Shown: positions 28,222-39,400 of the stretch, piece by piece | Numbering within the stretch: the first letter of the stretch is position 1 | Layout: each line of letters starts with the position of its first letter | Assembly (NCBI RefSeq): GCF_001078595.1 | Contig: NZ_LFTY01000002.1 | Coordinates: 854,124-918,123 of the forward strand | Source of the DNA: Candidatus Rhodobacter oscarellae | GTDB taxonomy: Bacteria > Pseudomonadota > Alphaproteobacteria > Rhodobacterales > Rhodobacteraceae | DNA: 64,000 bases | Reading direction: 5' to 3' | Notes under the pieces: model-generated | The model's database searches: none | What the model was told of the DNA's origin: nothing | Seen by the model: the letters and a program-made list of their open reading frames with translations, nothing else | Translations under genes and position numbers: made by a program

Positions 28222-30726
28222 TCAGGGTTGGATCAGCATGTCGATGACAGCATTCCAATCCGCGGTTGCGGTGTTCTTGACGTATGTCTCCCCAGACCAG
28301 GCCTGAATTTCGTAGTCTCCGGGCGGCAGATATGTGACCACGCGCGCTCCCACAAAGTAGTGCGATACCCCGGACACAGTCTCTTTGATTTCCCATTTGG
28401 CGTCAGGCTGCCCTATGTGGGGCGGTAGCTTAAGGTCGAATCTTGGTGGCGTAAAAATCGCCCGCACTTCTGTCTTGAACCCGTCTTTTACCAACACGGC
28501 GCTCTCAGACAGGTCTGATGAACGAAACGCGCCGACCTTTACGTCGACTGCTTGTGTTTTAAGGCCAACAAGCCGTTGCGGGTCCAATGGATTTGGCGTG
28601 CCGCTACCAGTGTATTCCGCGTTGACTTGGGGTGCCGTGAGGGTGCCGGTGGTGGTGTTATTCAGTTCAACATCCAAATCCAACGCGCCCGACGGGGCGG
28701 GTTTCATATCATGCAAGATGCGTTCAGTCGCCGGTCCCACTTTGAGGACATCATCGGCTGTCAACACCTCAGCCCCAGCGCATCTTGCGAATTCTTCAAT
28801 ATTTATAAGTCCCAATAGTCCGACGGACACCACATATTTGACTCTTATCTCTCGCAGGGATGGATCTGCAGCCATCTGTTTTTCGCGTTCGGCTCTTAAG
28901 CTTCTGACAGTTTCGCAGGGGTCTCCAGGGCAGGTATGCTCTTTTAGGTCTGTTATTACGGCAATGACCCCTCCCGTGTCTTCAAGCTCGCGCCAGGAAT
29001 ACTCAAGACCTTCTGCGAGTGAAGTATTGCCGTTGGCATTCAACTGATTGATCCGCGCGATCGCCGCGTCCGTGATTGTCGTGTTGGCGGCACCCAGGCC
29101 AAACTCTAGATCCGTGTTACACGTGCCAACGCCCTGCTGGTTGGCCCCGAAATGCACCAGAGCAAAGTTCTCGTTGGGCAGTGCGGCCAAACCGGTCAGC
29201 AATTGTTCGGACGTTTCCTTAGCGACGTTCCAATATAGCAGGCCAGACTTTATGCGGTTCTTATTCATGCTGCCTGAGGCGTCCAGCAGAATAACCATAT
29301 CGTCGAAGTCAGGATAAGATGCGCCGCCGAACGTCAACCCAGCGCCCCGTGGTATGGACTTGAGGTTATCATCAAGTCTTAGAATCGTCGGCGTGTCACC
29401 GTCGCACGAAGCAAGGTAACCTTGAATTCTGGTGGACAGGATGAGGCCCCGCCGGATCCACGTGATCCGAGCCGAGAACGCGCGCCCGGCTCTACAAGTT
29501 GCGCCCTTCTCTAGTGTTAACTCAAGCGGTGCTACGCCTTGCTTACGCTGGATGTCTAATCTAGTGACCGTATTGCCAATCCCGCCGGATCCTAGGCCCA
29601 GTTTCGCTTGAATGTTATTGCTCGCGAACGTGATCGCGGCGGGGGTTTCCCCTTTTTTGGATTTCCCAAAAGGTTCAGTTGTTACCAAAGTGACGGTGGC
29701 ATTTCCTTGTCTGATTGCCAAGTCGGAGACCGACTTGAGGAATGTCTTGCCTTGCGGTTGACTGGGCACTGTTGCGGGCCCTGTCGCAGGTGAAACTGGC
29801 GGGCTTGTTTGCACAATTGGCGTGGTTCTAGGCGGTTTATGGGGAGGTGTGATAGGAGTGGTTGCCGATGCCGCGCAATTGAAGGGCGCAGAGGCCGGTT
29901 GAGCGGGCGCGGCGGAACATGGGCCGCTGGTGTTCAAAGCTTGGAACGGCGGCTTCACCGGGGGCACGTCGGGGCATGTCATGTCGCCGAACCCAAGAAA
30001 CTCGCGGACTGGGCCGGAGCCGGCGGGGTTGTTTTGTGAGATCATTGCGGCATAGGCGCGCCCCACATTCCCGTTGGGAATGGCGCCGCCGGGCATATGG
30101 CCGATCGCCTTTATGCCCCAGCGGTCTATCTCTGCGGCCGCGTCGTTCGACGCGATCGACTGGACCATGCAATATTCAGAGACCTCATGAGTATCCATCG
30201 AAACGTATTTTCCCGGAATCGCTATTTCTGTTTTGGCGGCGACAAAATGAATGTTGGCGCGAGGTTCGGTACTTGCAATGATGTCAGGTTCGTCCTCAAG
30301 CTCTCGTAGGTAATCGTGAAAGCGCTTGTTTAGATTGACGAGATATACCCTTCGGTTAGCATTCGCACGCCTTGCGTTATTCGAAAGCCAATTCGCGATC
30401 ATCTCTTTTCCGGGTGGACTCTTAATTGCCGTCACGGTTGTGTTAAGCGGACGAGGATGTGTAATTGTCTCCAGCCTCACTCGCTGCCCAACTGCGTGTT
30501 GCTCAATGTACTGTGCCAGTTCTGCCTGTCGTTGTTCGTCGCCGTGGGCCAACCTCAGATCCAAATACATTATTGTAACATGCGGGTTCGGGAACAGGTC
30601 AGCGGTAGCTGCCTGACCAAGACAGACCCCAAAAAAAGCTACGAGAAGCGCCACACGTTCAAAATATCGGTTCAAGAATCCAACCCAACAATCTTCTGTC
30701 TTCAGGAACACATTGCATGTTTCCAT
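28222..30726 (-). CDS. Exported von Willebrand factor A domain protein (island vWA-1)
   Basis: About 834 aa. A hydrophobic segment at residues ~25-42 (ERVALLVAFFGVCLGQAATA) looks like a signal peptide with a long basic n-region. An N-terminal alpha/beta domain is followed by a Pro/Thr-rich linker (~residues 270-320), a small beta domain, and a vWA domain whose MIDAS motif DASGS is at 482-486 (DDMVILLDASGSM). Beta-rich segments fill the C-terminus. The family of the non-vWA parts is not recognised. The ATG at 30726 is preferred because GGA lies at a good distance and the signal peptide stays short; 30792 is possible. Transcribed divergently from the tubulin-like operon. Confidence 0.75.
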   Translation of the reverse strand: METCNVFLKTEDCWVGFLNRYFERVALLVAFFGVCLGQAATADLFPNPHVTIMYLDLRLAHGDEQRQAELAQYIEQHAVGQRVRLETITHPRPLNTTVTAIKSPPGKEMIANWLSNNARRANANRRVYLVNLNKRFHDYLRELEDEPDIIASTEPRANIHFVAAKTEIAIPGKYVSMDTHEVSEYCMVQSIASNDAAAEIDRWGIKAIGHMPGGAIPNGNVGRAYAAMISQNNPAGSGPVREFLGFGDMTCPDVPPVKPPFQALNTSGPCSAAPAQPASAPFNCAASATTPITPPHKPPRTTPIVQTSPPVSPATGPATVPSQPQGKTFLKSVSDLAIRQGNATVTLVTTEPFGKSKKGETPAAITFASNNIQAKLGLGSGGIGNTVTRLDIQRKQGVAPLELTLEKGATCRAGRAFSARITWIRRGLILSTRIQGYLASCDGDTPTILRLDDNLKSIPRGAGLTFGGASYPDFDDMVILLDASGSMNKNRIKSGLLYWNVAKETSEQLLTGLAALPNENFALVHFGANQQGVGTCNTDLEFGLGAANTTITDAAIARINQLNANGNTSLAEGLEYSWRELEDTGGVIAVITDLKEHTCPGDPCETVRSLRAEREKQMAADPSLREIRVKYVVSVGLLGLINIEEFARCAGAEVLTADDVLKVGPATERILHDMKPAPSGALDLDVELNNTTTGTLTAPQVNAEYTGSGTPNPLDPQRLVGLKTQAVDVKVGAFRSSDLSESAVLVKDGFKTEVRAIFTPPRFDLKLPPHIGQPDAKWEIKETVSGVSHYFVGARVVTYLPPGDYEIQAWSGETYVKNTATADWNAVIDMLIQP

Positions 30727-30961
30727 AAAATTCCAAAGCATCCAAGTTTTTCTGGCTGTACAGGCGCATAATTTGATCCGGACTGGAGGCATTCGCGCAC
30801 TTTGAATGAAAGCTATTCAAAGCGAACACCGAGCTGACGACTTGCAATTCTTAAGTACCCGCGAAACACTGTCAAAAGTTCTGGACGATATCGCTAACGC
30901 ACTTTTAGTTAATAAGTACAGCGCTTAGCTATTGAGAAACACAATTTTGAAAGGGATTAGC
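30727..30961. promoter_or_regulatory. Divergent promoter region of the tubulin/vWA system
   Basis: 235 bp shared by the vWA-1 gene and the tubulin-like operon. It contains an inverted repeat CTTTGAAT (30800-30807) / ATTCAAAG (30815-30822) with a 7-nt loop, and AT-rich tracts near 30905-30950 suited to a promoter. GAAAGGGATTAGC precedes the tubulin-like ATG at 30962. No regulator gene is found in the island. Confidence 0.45.
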
Positions 30962-33900
30962 ATGGTCGATCAATCCTTTAGGCCTACGGTGCTGATAGGC
31001 GTGGGTGGAACCGGTTGCCGTATAGCCGAACGCGTTTACCGCAGAGCTCTGACACAAGAGACGGGGTTGTCTGGCAAGCTTGCCGTTCTTGGCTTCGACA
31101 CTGATCTCAATGATATGAACAAGCTAAAGGCCATCGAGCCCTCGAATCGATTTCGTTTCTCGTCGAAGGACCGCATTCGCGACTATATCCACAAACATCA
31201 CGCGTTGACTGCGGATTTTATGGTGGATGAGAACACTTTGCCGCAGCGGTTCTTGAATAAATCCTTGATTGAGGGTGCTGGGCAGATTCGCATGCTGTCT
31301 CACATGGGGTTCTTTACGGCGCAAGCCTCCAAGTCTATGGAGCAGCAAGTTTCCAATGTGTTTTCCTCGCTAGCACGCATGGACAACACAGAGAACTTTC
31401 AGGGCTTTATCAACGTTATGATGGTCGGCTCGATCGCGGGTGCCACGGGCTCGGGCTCGTTCATTCAGATTGCTATGATGCTCAAGCAGGCCGCGCGGAA
31501 CATCGAGATTGATATCCGAGGGATTTTCTTGATGCCGGACGTCTACACGAATGCTGCGAATTTGCCGGTAGATCAGATCCCGAATGTAAAAGGCGGGGGA
31601 TATGCAGCCCTTAAGGAACTGAACGCTGTGAATGTGCTTGCAGAAGGTAAGCAGAAAAATCTTAACTTCAAATATGAATACGCGCCCGACCAATTTATCG
31701 GCACCTCCAATTTTCCGTTCGAAAGTGTGACATTAATAGATTTTGAGTCGGTAGACGGCCGGTCTTTGGGGCGGTCCTTGCCGTCCTACATCACCATGTG
31801 CGAGCGCGCCGTCTATCAGCAGATTTTTTCTCCCATCGGGGGGCGAATGCGGTCAATCGAGGTGAATGATACGCGCGCGCTCCTCTTTGCTGCGGCCGAA
31901 GGCATTCACAACATCTACTCCGGTGTCGGGCTGTCATCGATCATATACCCCTCAGAGCATAATGGATCATACCTTACATATCGGTTTGCGCTTGAAATGC
32001 TGTCTGGTGACTGGACTCGTCTTGACAAGCAATACAACGAGAAAGTTCGCAACTACCAACAGCAGCGTGCCGCGGGAAACGTTCTATCGGCAGAGCCCAG
32101 AAAGCGCGACAGCTATCTGGAGGATCTCGACCGTTTGGCAAAGTCAGAACGCAGCGCGTTTTTTGTTGCCATCAATGAAAATCTCAACCCAAAGATCGAG
32201 GACGAGCGTGGGAACGTGCGTGAGGTCTCAATGCCCACGGAGTTCCTCAAAGCTCTTTTGGCCAAGGTCTCTGTCGATTTTTGGGATAGCAAAGACTTGA
32301 ACGGCGCAGGAACTAAGGCCAATATCGTACCGGAAACGTTGGGAAATCCGGCTTCTCTTGCGGGCGATGTTAAAGATCTCGAGCGAGGGCTTGATCGTGA
32401 CCTCGCCAAGCTCGATGAGGTGTTGCGGGATAAGCCGCGTGATATTCTGACCAACTCCCTCTCTTTCGCAGATACTCTGGGTCAGGCCCAATGGGCCGAT
32501 CATCACATCCAATCCCATATCGTAAAGAACGGGCCGCATGTTGTTCAGGTCCGAGCCTTCCTATACCGCCTGCAGCAATTGATTGAGGAACGGTTGGAAG
32601 GTTTGGACCCGAGCGAGCAGCGTCAAAAGCTATTCCGTTTTGCCAACGTTTTTGAAGAAGAGCCGGACAAGACCCGTAGCCAACGCGGCACCGCGGGTGT
32701 TCTGGAAAAGGCAACGGAGGCGGTCAAAGGCAAGGGTATCGGTAAACTCATAGGGCGCAATCAAACCGGTGCCTTCGTGGAAGAGTACGTAACATATTAC
32801 AACAACTCTCTAAAAGCGATGCGTCGCTTTGCGGAAGAGGCAATTGAGTTGGGCATGCTGCGTGAACTTCGCAAGGAGATTGACGCGCTCGAAGAGATTG
32901 TTACGGGCGTGTTCACCGAGATAGAGAGCCTGATCGTTGAGCTTGAAAAGGCTTGCACCGAGCAAGAGCATACCTACGATTCCCTGGCATCTTTGGATGG
33001 CAACTATTGGGTCTACGGATCGTCAAAGGCCAAGCAAGCGCTGTGGGAGACCATGTCGGAGCGTGTTGCTGGGGTCGGTGACGAGGCCGGGATGAACGAG
33101 AGTCTGACGGACGCAATATACCGTAAGTACCGGTTGGACAAAAAAAATGTGAACGCAGAAGAACCTACCAATATTAGGCAGTTGTTCCAAGACACTGTGA
33201 TCGACGGTTATGCGCGCCAACGCGTTACTCAAGAGAACAAATCAGTTTATGACATGACCGTTGTGCAGGCCGTACAGAATGAAGCGGCATTGATGGGTGA
33301 AGACTGGCGCATCAAGTTGCGGGACATCGTGCGCGTGGTCAGCGCACAATCGACGCCGCTCTTGGGGATCAAAGATCCGTCCCGAAACGGGCAACGCATT
33401 ATGTTCTGGTCTGTCAATCCTCTTCTTGAGCAGCAGATCAACGATCCAGCAATGTTCCAAGAGATGTTCACGTTGAACCAAGGCGAAGCACCCGTCGTTC
33501 TGGAAGAATTTTCGGTCCAAGAACTCACATGCGTTAACACCTTAGTCAATCTGGATCTTAACCAACTTTCCAAACTGTCTACGCAAGACATCGTCATGGG
33601 AATCCCCGGCAACAAAGGGTCGTACTACGTTGAATATGAGAAGATGATTGAGGGTCTCATAGCCGACGCAACTTCTGAAAAGAAGACTGGGCAGTTTACA
33701 CCGCACATCCACCGGGATTGGCACTTGCCGGGCGTTTTGCCTGAGATTGACCCCGATGTTGCGGACAGCCTTGTAAGCAAGATCAGCAAAGGATTGGTCA
33801 TCGCGCGCGGTTTGGGCGTACTAAATGTTGAGGTCGAATATGGGAACTCGGCAATTGTCTACAACTCTGTGGGGAAGCGGAAGACCAATGGCGTGCGAGA

Positions 33901-34378
33901 TGTCCTCTGCCAGGGTGCGGACTGGTATCTGGCGACCCGCGAATTCGAACGCAAGGCCTCACTGGCCGATGATGCTTTGGCGTATTGGGACGAGACGCTG
34001 CTGACTATGGCGGACAAGATGCGGCGGCCTGTCGATTCATATGATGAATCCTTTGCGTTTGAGAGTATAGTTAATGCCGAGTTTGTTACAACATTGCTCG
34101 AAATCAGCACGAACCGAATTGATGCCGATCAGCGCGATAAGAAGACCGCCGAAAGCCTAAAGGCCTGGGCTCAGCTTGTGGGTGAGATCGTTGAAAAATA
34201 CCGCGGTGATCTCGGTATTGTTGGACGCAATCAAGAGGCGGAACGCCTGGTAGAGGGCACTCGGCACGCCTCGTTGGAACTCATTGGCAAACATGTCGGT
34301 AGCGAAACTCATCGTGCGCTCGAAATGGCTTTTGGGCAGGCGATGGATGCATATTATGCAAGCCGAGGTACCGCATGA
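30962..34378 (+). CDS. Large tubulin/FtsZ-like GTPase-fold protein
   Basis: 1138 aa. The N-terminal strand and loop read TVLIGVGGTGCRIAERV (GVGGTGC at 13-19), the first nucleotide loop of tubulin/FtsZ folds. SIAGATGSGSF (GATGSGS at 160-166) corresponds to the tubulin signature GGGTGSG. FDTDLNDMNKL in between resembles the base-binding ND region. This matches the 'Tubulin-like' (Tubulin_2) group, not cell-division FtsZ, which is ~350-500 aa. The remaining ~700 residues are largely alpha-helical with acidic coiled-coil character (residues ~640-680) and no recognised domain. It heads a four-gene operon and overlaps the next gene by ATGA. It probably polymerises or acts as a GTP-dependent switch at the membrane. 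Confidence 0.82.
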   Translation: MVDQSFRPTVLIGVGGTGCRIAERVYRRALTQETGLSGKLAVLGFDTDLNDMNKLKAIEPSNRFRFSSKDRIRDYIHKHHALTADFMVDENTLPQRFLNKSLIEGAGQIRMLSHMGFFTAQASKSMEQQVSNVFSSLARMDNTENFQGFINVMMVGSIAGATGSGSFIQIAMMLKQAARNIEIDIRGIFLMPDVYTNAANLPVDQIPNVKGGGYAALKELNAVNVLAEGKQKNLNFKYEYAPDQFIGTSNFPFESVTLIDFESVDGRSLGRSLPSYITMCERAVYQQIFSPIGGRMRSIEVNDTRALLFAAAEGIHNIYSGVGLSSIIYPSEHNGSYLTYRFALEMLSGDWTRLDKQYNEKVRNYQQQRAAGNVLSAEPRKRDSYLEDLDRLAKSERSAFFVAINENLNPKIEDERGNVREVSMPTEFLKALLAKVSVDFWDSKDLNGAGTKANIVPETLGNPASLAGDVKDLERGLDRDLAKLDEVLRDKPRDILTNSLSFADTLGQAQWADHHIQSHIVKNGPHVVQVRAFLYRLQQLIEERLEGLDPSEQRQKLFRFANVFEEEPDKTRSQRGTAGVLEKATEAVKGKGIGKLIGRNQTGAFVEEYVTYYNNSLKAMRRFAEEAIELGMLRELRKEIDALEEIVTGVFTEIESLIVELEKACTEQEHTYDSLASLDGNYWVYGSSKAKQALWETMSERVAGVGDEAGMNESLTDAIYRKYRLDKKNVNAEEPTNIRQLFQDTVIDGYARQRVTQENKSVYDMTVVQAVQNEAALMGEDWRIKLRDIVRVVSAQSTPLLGIKDPSRNGQRIMFWSVNPLLEQQINDPAMFQEMFTLNQGEAPVVLEEFSVQELTCVNTLVNLDLNQLSKLSTQDIVMGIPGNKGSYYVEYEKMIEGLIADATSEKKTGQFTPHIHRDWHLPGVLPEIDPDVADSLVSKISKGLVIARGLGVLNVEVEYGNSAIVYNSVGKRKTNGVRDVLCQGADWYLATREFERKASLADDALAYWDETLLTMADKMRRPVDSYDESFAFESIVNAEFVTTLLEISTNRIDADQRDKKTAESLKAWAQLVGEIVEKYRGDLGIVGRNQEAERLVEGTRHASLELIGKHVGSETHRALEMAFGQAMDAYYASRGTA

Positions 34379-36414
34379 CCCGTATATTGGTCATCAACCT
34401 TGCCAAGAAGTTCAATTTCGTAAGGTTCGCTCGAACCGATGCGGTGGATCTTTTCCCCGCAGAAAGCGGGGTAACACTGATTGACTCGACTGCAAACCAA
34501 GAATGGGCGCATGACGAGATATGGCAAGACTGGCCGAAGCAGATCGAGCGTGATCCGAAGACAATCGCGGACGAGGTACTTGACCATTCTCTTTTTGACA
34601 CGGATTATGAAAATCGAGTAGTCGTCGCGCTTATTGTCGATGAAATCGCCGATCTTACTCCAACAGACACAAACGAGGCGGACCCGGTGGCACAGACTGC
34701 CATCGCGAATGTCAATGAAGTAATTGATAGGCAGTCTGAACGACAAGCCCAGCAGATTCCCTTCATTGGGATTTGTGTGTCGCGGCCAGACAACGCGATT
34801 CAGCGTGACGCTGCAGTTAACTTCATTGATGGTGACTCTAATATCGACGCAATCGTCGCATTAGGGGACAACCGGCATATACGCGAAGTTGACCTGGGCG
34901 TCCGTTTAATCTTGGACATGTTAACTCGGATCGATTCTGACATTGAAGCTAAAATGTTGTTTACGGGGGCGGCGCGCAATGCCTTCGTGCTCACCGTTCC
35001 TAATTCCGAAGCCACACGGGCGAACTTGCTTCGTTACAACTTTTGCATCTCTGTCCAAGGCAAGAGAGAAGCCGGCATAGGTGAGACTACTTCTGCGGCA
35101 AGGGACAGTGCCGCGTTCACCGGGCTGGCTGACATTATCGATCAGGTTGAAGAAGGAGTCACTGCGCTGGAGAAATCTGGCGTTGATCCGTTGGAAACTA
35201 AGCCATTCGACATCGTGGGCGTGGCACCGAGGTTCAAGTCGGCTGATCTACTTTCCAATTTGGACAAAGCGAGCAGAGAATACAGCAGAGGAACTCTGGT
35301 AGCAGTCCGAGAACGCGTGGCTTCCGAAGTTGAAGCAGCGCGTTATGACGGGGTTGAGGGCATACGCACAGAAGCAGATGTGCGGGAGCTTATCGACACT
35401 ATCATTTTTCCGCCAATCCAGTTTCGACAGAACTTGGTAAATGCCATCGAGAATAGCCTATCTCGAATGGTCAAGGATAGCTGCAACGAAAGAGCGGGGC
35501 AGGTCAGTGAGCTCCGTGAGAGAATTGGAAGCTATTTTAGTTTGGAGAGTGACCCACGCATTGATGAATTGGTTGAGAACGAAAAAGTTATCGACGGGCT
35601 AGATCTGAAGCAACTCGGAACAGCGCGTTCTCTGGTGGGTTTTTGGAGAGCGCATGACGCATTGATGACGGCCGCAAGACGCTTGCCGACGCGGCTCTTT
35701 TGTTTCGCGACATATGCCGGGGTGTGTCTAGCCGTTTATGCGGTTGGATTCTCCTATATGTGGGGGACGTATATTAAACCTGCCTTAAGGAACGGCAGCA
35801 CGGGGCCAAAGCTAAGCGACTATGATGTATGGCAATTCTTCGCTCTGGCGATGCAGCGAGACCCCAATGTGCCTTCATTTGATCTGATTTTCATCGTCGT
35901 GTTGGTTATCACTTTTCTTCTGCTTGCCGCGAAGTTGGCGTTCCGCCGATACCAAAAACAGGCGCGACGGGCGCATGCGGCCCTCGTTGACCGTGCGGCA
36001 AAAGTAGCCTCTGAATACAGTCAGTTGTTGCACGATATCGTAGAGTATCGGCGACGCGCGCGTGGGTTACAACTGCGCAACGCGTTGCTACAATGTATTG
36101 AAGGACAAGAGGCACGAACCAAAGCGAAAAAGTTCGCAGAAGCCGAAGCGGCGCTGCAGTTGTCAACGGCGGCGCAGAAAGCGGTAACCTCAAGCGATCG
36201 ACCAGAACTACCTGACCGCGCTGCGAAAATCCTAAAGGACGAAGCAATGACACATCGCTGGATCCCGGATTACTTCAAGAGTGTACCAAAGTTGAAGCGG
36301 CGTGAAATTATTATTCGGGACGCCATGTTCGGGAACGAGCGTCCCATCACTACAGATATTCTCTTTGAAAACATAGAGATCGAGTGGCAATCTTTGGAGA
36401 ATTGGAACACCTGA
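34375..36414 (+). CDS. Two-helix membrane protein of the tubulin-like system
   Basis: 679 aa. The N-terminal ~200 residues (MTRILVINLAKKFNFVRF; VALIVDEIADLTP; IPFIGICVSRPDNAI; IVALGDNRHIREVDLGVRLIL) look like an alternating alpha/beta domain, followed by a helical region. Two transmembrane helices lie at ~441-463 and ~501-523 with a short loop, then a charged coiled-coil tail (KQARRAHAALVDRAAKVASE). N and C domains are probably both cytoplasmic, placing the alpha/beta domain next to the tubulin-like protein. The ATG at 34375 overlaps the upstream stop. The family is unknown to me. Confidence 0.7.
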   Translation: MTRILVINLAKKFNFVRFARTDAVDLFPAESGVTLIDSTANQEWAHDEIWQDWPKQIERDPKTIADEVLDHSLFDTDYENRVVVALIVDEIADLTPTDTNEADPVAQTAIANVNEVIDRQSERQAQQIPFIGICVSRPDNAIQRDAAVNFIDGDSNIDAIVALGDNRHIREVDLGVRLILDMLTRIDSDIEAKMLFTGAARNAFVLTVPNSEATRANLLRYNFCISVQGKREAGIGETTSAARDSAAFTGLADIIDQVEEGVTALEKSGVDPLETKPFDIVGVAPRFKSADLLSNLDKASREYSRGTLVAVRERVASEVEAARYDGVEGIRTEADVRELIDTIIFPPIQFRQNLVNAIENSLSRMVKDSCNERAGQVSELRERIGSYFSLESDPRIDELVENEKVIDGLDLKQLGTARSLVGFWRAHDALMTAARRLPTRLFCFATYAGVCLAVYAVGFSYMWGTYIKPALRNGSTGPKLSDYDVWQFFALAMQRDPNVPSFDLIFIVVLVITFLLLAAKLAFRRYQKQARRAHAALVDRAAKVASEYSQLLHDIVEYRRRARGLQLRNALLQCIEGQEARTKAKKFAEAEAALQLSTAAQKAVTSSDRPELPDRAAKILKDEAMTHRWIPDYFKSVPKLKRREIIIRDAMFGNERPITTDILFENIEIEWQSLENWNT

Positions 36415-36416
36415 GA

Positions 36417-39400
36417 ATGGCGGCTTTTGCTGAATACCTATTTGCGGTTTTTGCCTTCGTCATATGGTGGTTTGTTGTTTCTCTGGCTTTTCGCATGTCT
36501 TTGGGTCATCAGCGCTTGCCTCGGGTTGTCATCGGCGCAATGGCCTTTTTGCTGATATCAATTTGGTTCCACGTGGATAACGTACCGCCAATTGAAGTAT
36601 CCAATTTTGTCGAAAGCCTTTTCGGAAATCTAGGGGCATCAATCGATGCCGCAATCTCTTGGATTGGTTCTGTGTTCGGCGTTAATTGGGCAACCAATCT
36701 AGCAGTCACATTCAAAAACGCTTGGGCGAATTTCGACGATATGATCTCCAACCCACTGTCCGTAGGTGCGGGCGTAGGCGGTTTAGCGTTCTTTGCGAAC
36801 TTGGTTTTGGTGGCCGCGTACGTTGTCGTCCGGCTGTTTTTGGTTGGGGCGATTCAACTGGTGGCAGTCTTTTGGAGGATGGCGACGGCCTCTGACGAGC
36901 AAGAAGATGAGGAGGATCCCGCAGCCTCGAAAGACAGCTTCGAAGCCGAAGGCATCATATGGTGGTTTGACACCCGTTCTGTAAAAACAGCGACACTGTA
37001 TTTTTATCGCATCAGCGTCGGTATATTGGGTGTCTGTTTGGCCACTTATGCATGGGACCATATTACGTCTATCCCACTTAGTTTTCGAGGGCAGGGCATC
37101 CGTGATGATATTTTGCATATCTATTGGGCCGGGCTGATTATTTTTACCGGCGAACTCACTAATGCGGTGCGGCAGAAGGGGCGTTTTGATAGGTTTGTGG
37201 AGCGATTTCAGAAAGCCGCGGAAACCGAGGAGGACGATAGCCTAGCCCAGCTTTTTGCAGACTATAAAACGTCGCATGGTCATTCCGACTGGCTCTTTTC
37301 GAAAGAATTTGTCCCAGACCCGGATTTGCCCGAGTATAATGCTCAAGAGGCTCATGGTCGCCAAGCGGCGGCGGCAGGCCTTGGAGCCTTTAGCGTCGGG
37401 AAAAAGCTCTATAGATTGAAAGAAGGCACGTTAACGGACTCTGACTTTGATTTCCTGGCAAAGCTCGTAAAGGTTACGAAAGACTACGGTGGTACGGTCT
37501 TGATACTTTGTCCGCAAAGTCAGCATGATGACCAGCGGCCGGTGGAAGACGAACTGTATTATCCGGACGATGTCGGACGACAATTGATTTCGAATATCAG
37601 CGGTTCGATGGGCGGGACCGTCTTTGCTGTAACGCAGAATGTGCGATTTATGGGCGACGGCACCGCCGCAACTGACATAGAATACAACGTGATCGTAGGG
37701 TCAGAGTTTGAGTTGGCGGACGCCATTAGCGGGCCGCAGGACTCGGTCTATGAAGCACTAAGGCGGATCCGTTGCATCATCTTTGTAGAATTTCAGCGGC
37801 TAGACTCAGGTGTAATATCCTTACAAATTCAAAGGTTGCGCCGCTTGACCGACGAAAGAGAAGTTTCGGTTTATTGCCAATCCGACGGTCGGCAAGGGCT
37901 TCTAGAGACGCTTAGAAATCTATTCCAGGTCAACGACGTAGATGCATTCAATCCGTACTCTTCTACCGGCCCAGCCCAAACCCGGCGCTTCTGGCTTCTT
38001 TGGCGACACTCAAGCGGACTTATGGCACGTGTCACCAAGTTCGCTGGGCTGACAAAGGAACAAAATCCACTTTCTGAGACATTGCCTCTATTGCTATTGA
38101 ACACTTTTGCGCAAAGGTTCCAGGCTGCCATCTATGACCCCTCGGGTCGTATTAGGTTGAGTGATTGGCGGCACAGGTGGTTTTCCGTCCTTCAGGGCCG
38201 TGCAAAACGTAACTACCGCAAGCTTGCTGGAATGGTGCAACGCGCTCAGCCGTTTAGCCTTTTTCGCGGGAAGGCTGTCGGACAGGTGGTATTCCAAGAA
38301 GATTTCTCAAATATCTTTGATGCGATCCAGCGATACAAGAATTTCGAGCATAGCGGCGACACTATGATCCACATCGTGTCGAGCTGGTATCCCATGCGGG
38401 ATTTCTTGTTCCACAAACTTCAAAGCGAAAATCGCGAAAAATCGTATGATCTTACGGCCAATGAGGACCTAAAGCCGATCCAACCTCGGCCGCGCCACGG
38501 AGTGAAACAGGTCGCCATCGAACTATATGACGCCTTATCGCGCGGCGGCGTAGCTGAACGCCGCATTCATAACATTCTGTATAGAGAGACATCTGATCTA
38601 ACACCTTCTCTCTTGAAAAAACTCGGGGCGACGTCTTCACAGCGCGGGTTAGAGTTTTTGTTTCTGCGTGTTCTGGGACTTGATCTCAAGGTGAAACGCG
38701 ATCTGGACCCTGATGATCGAAAAAGCAGTATAGCGTTGGATCATGCTGAGCCACCCAAGAACTTTTATCTTGCTCGAGTCAATTGGGAGGCCGAAGGCGA
38801 TCACAGGCGCCCAATAGCAAACATCTACACAGGTGACTATGGACTGACTTATGCAAAAAACACTTACCTCTCGTTTGGTCGGGGCACCTTTCAGGTCAAG
38901 AGCGTAAAGAGTATTGAGGAACCATTCCAGGTTGAAACCGAGATTTTGGTTCGCGACGAGGACCCGCGGGCCGAAGGGTATTATGCACGCCCGTTGGTGA
39001 AATTTTGCCGAAACTACATAATTCTGAATGAGCATCAGCGATTTGTGGGCACCGACTATGCTGAGGACGTAAAGAAATACCCAGCGATCTTAATTGAGAA
39101 AGGGGATCAAAGGCGGCCTTCTCCTGGTCAGACCGCCCGTAGGCTTGTCCACCTGAGTTTCCAACGCGAGACCTTTGGGCGCTACGGACATGAACATAAT
39201 GTGCCGTTCGGGGAGGCACAGCATATCGATTATAGTGCCATGGGAGGCAACGACGATTGGCAGGGGACACCGACCGGCGTGAAGATTTCGCGCATTCATC
39301 AGCCTTGTTTGGTGCTGTCAACCGTCAACCTCTCAAATCAAAAGGATACTAAGGCGCCGGAAATTCGCAAAAAGGTGGCTTTCACGCTTGCGGCAACTCT

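Noticed and set aside
30962-34378. Assignment of the tubulin-like gene as the cell-division FtsZ
   Set aside because: The protein is far too long, lies away from mur/fts genes and has the Tubulin_2-type GATGSGS variant.
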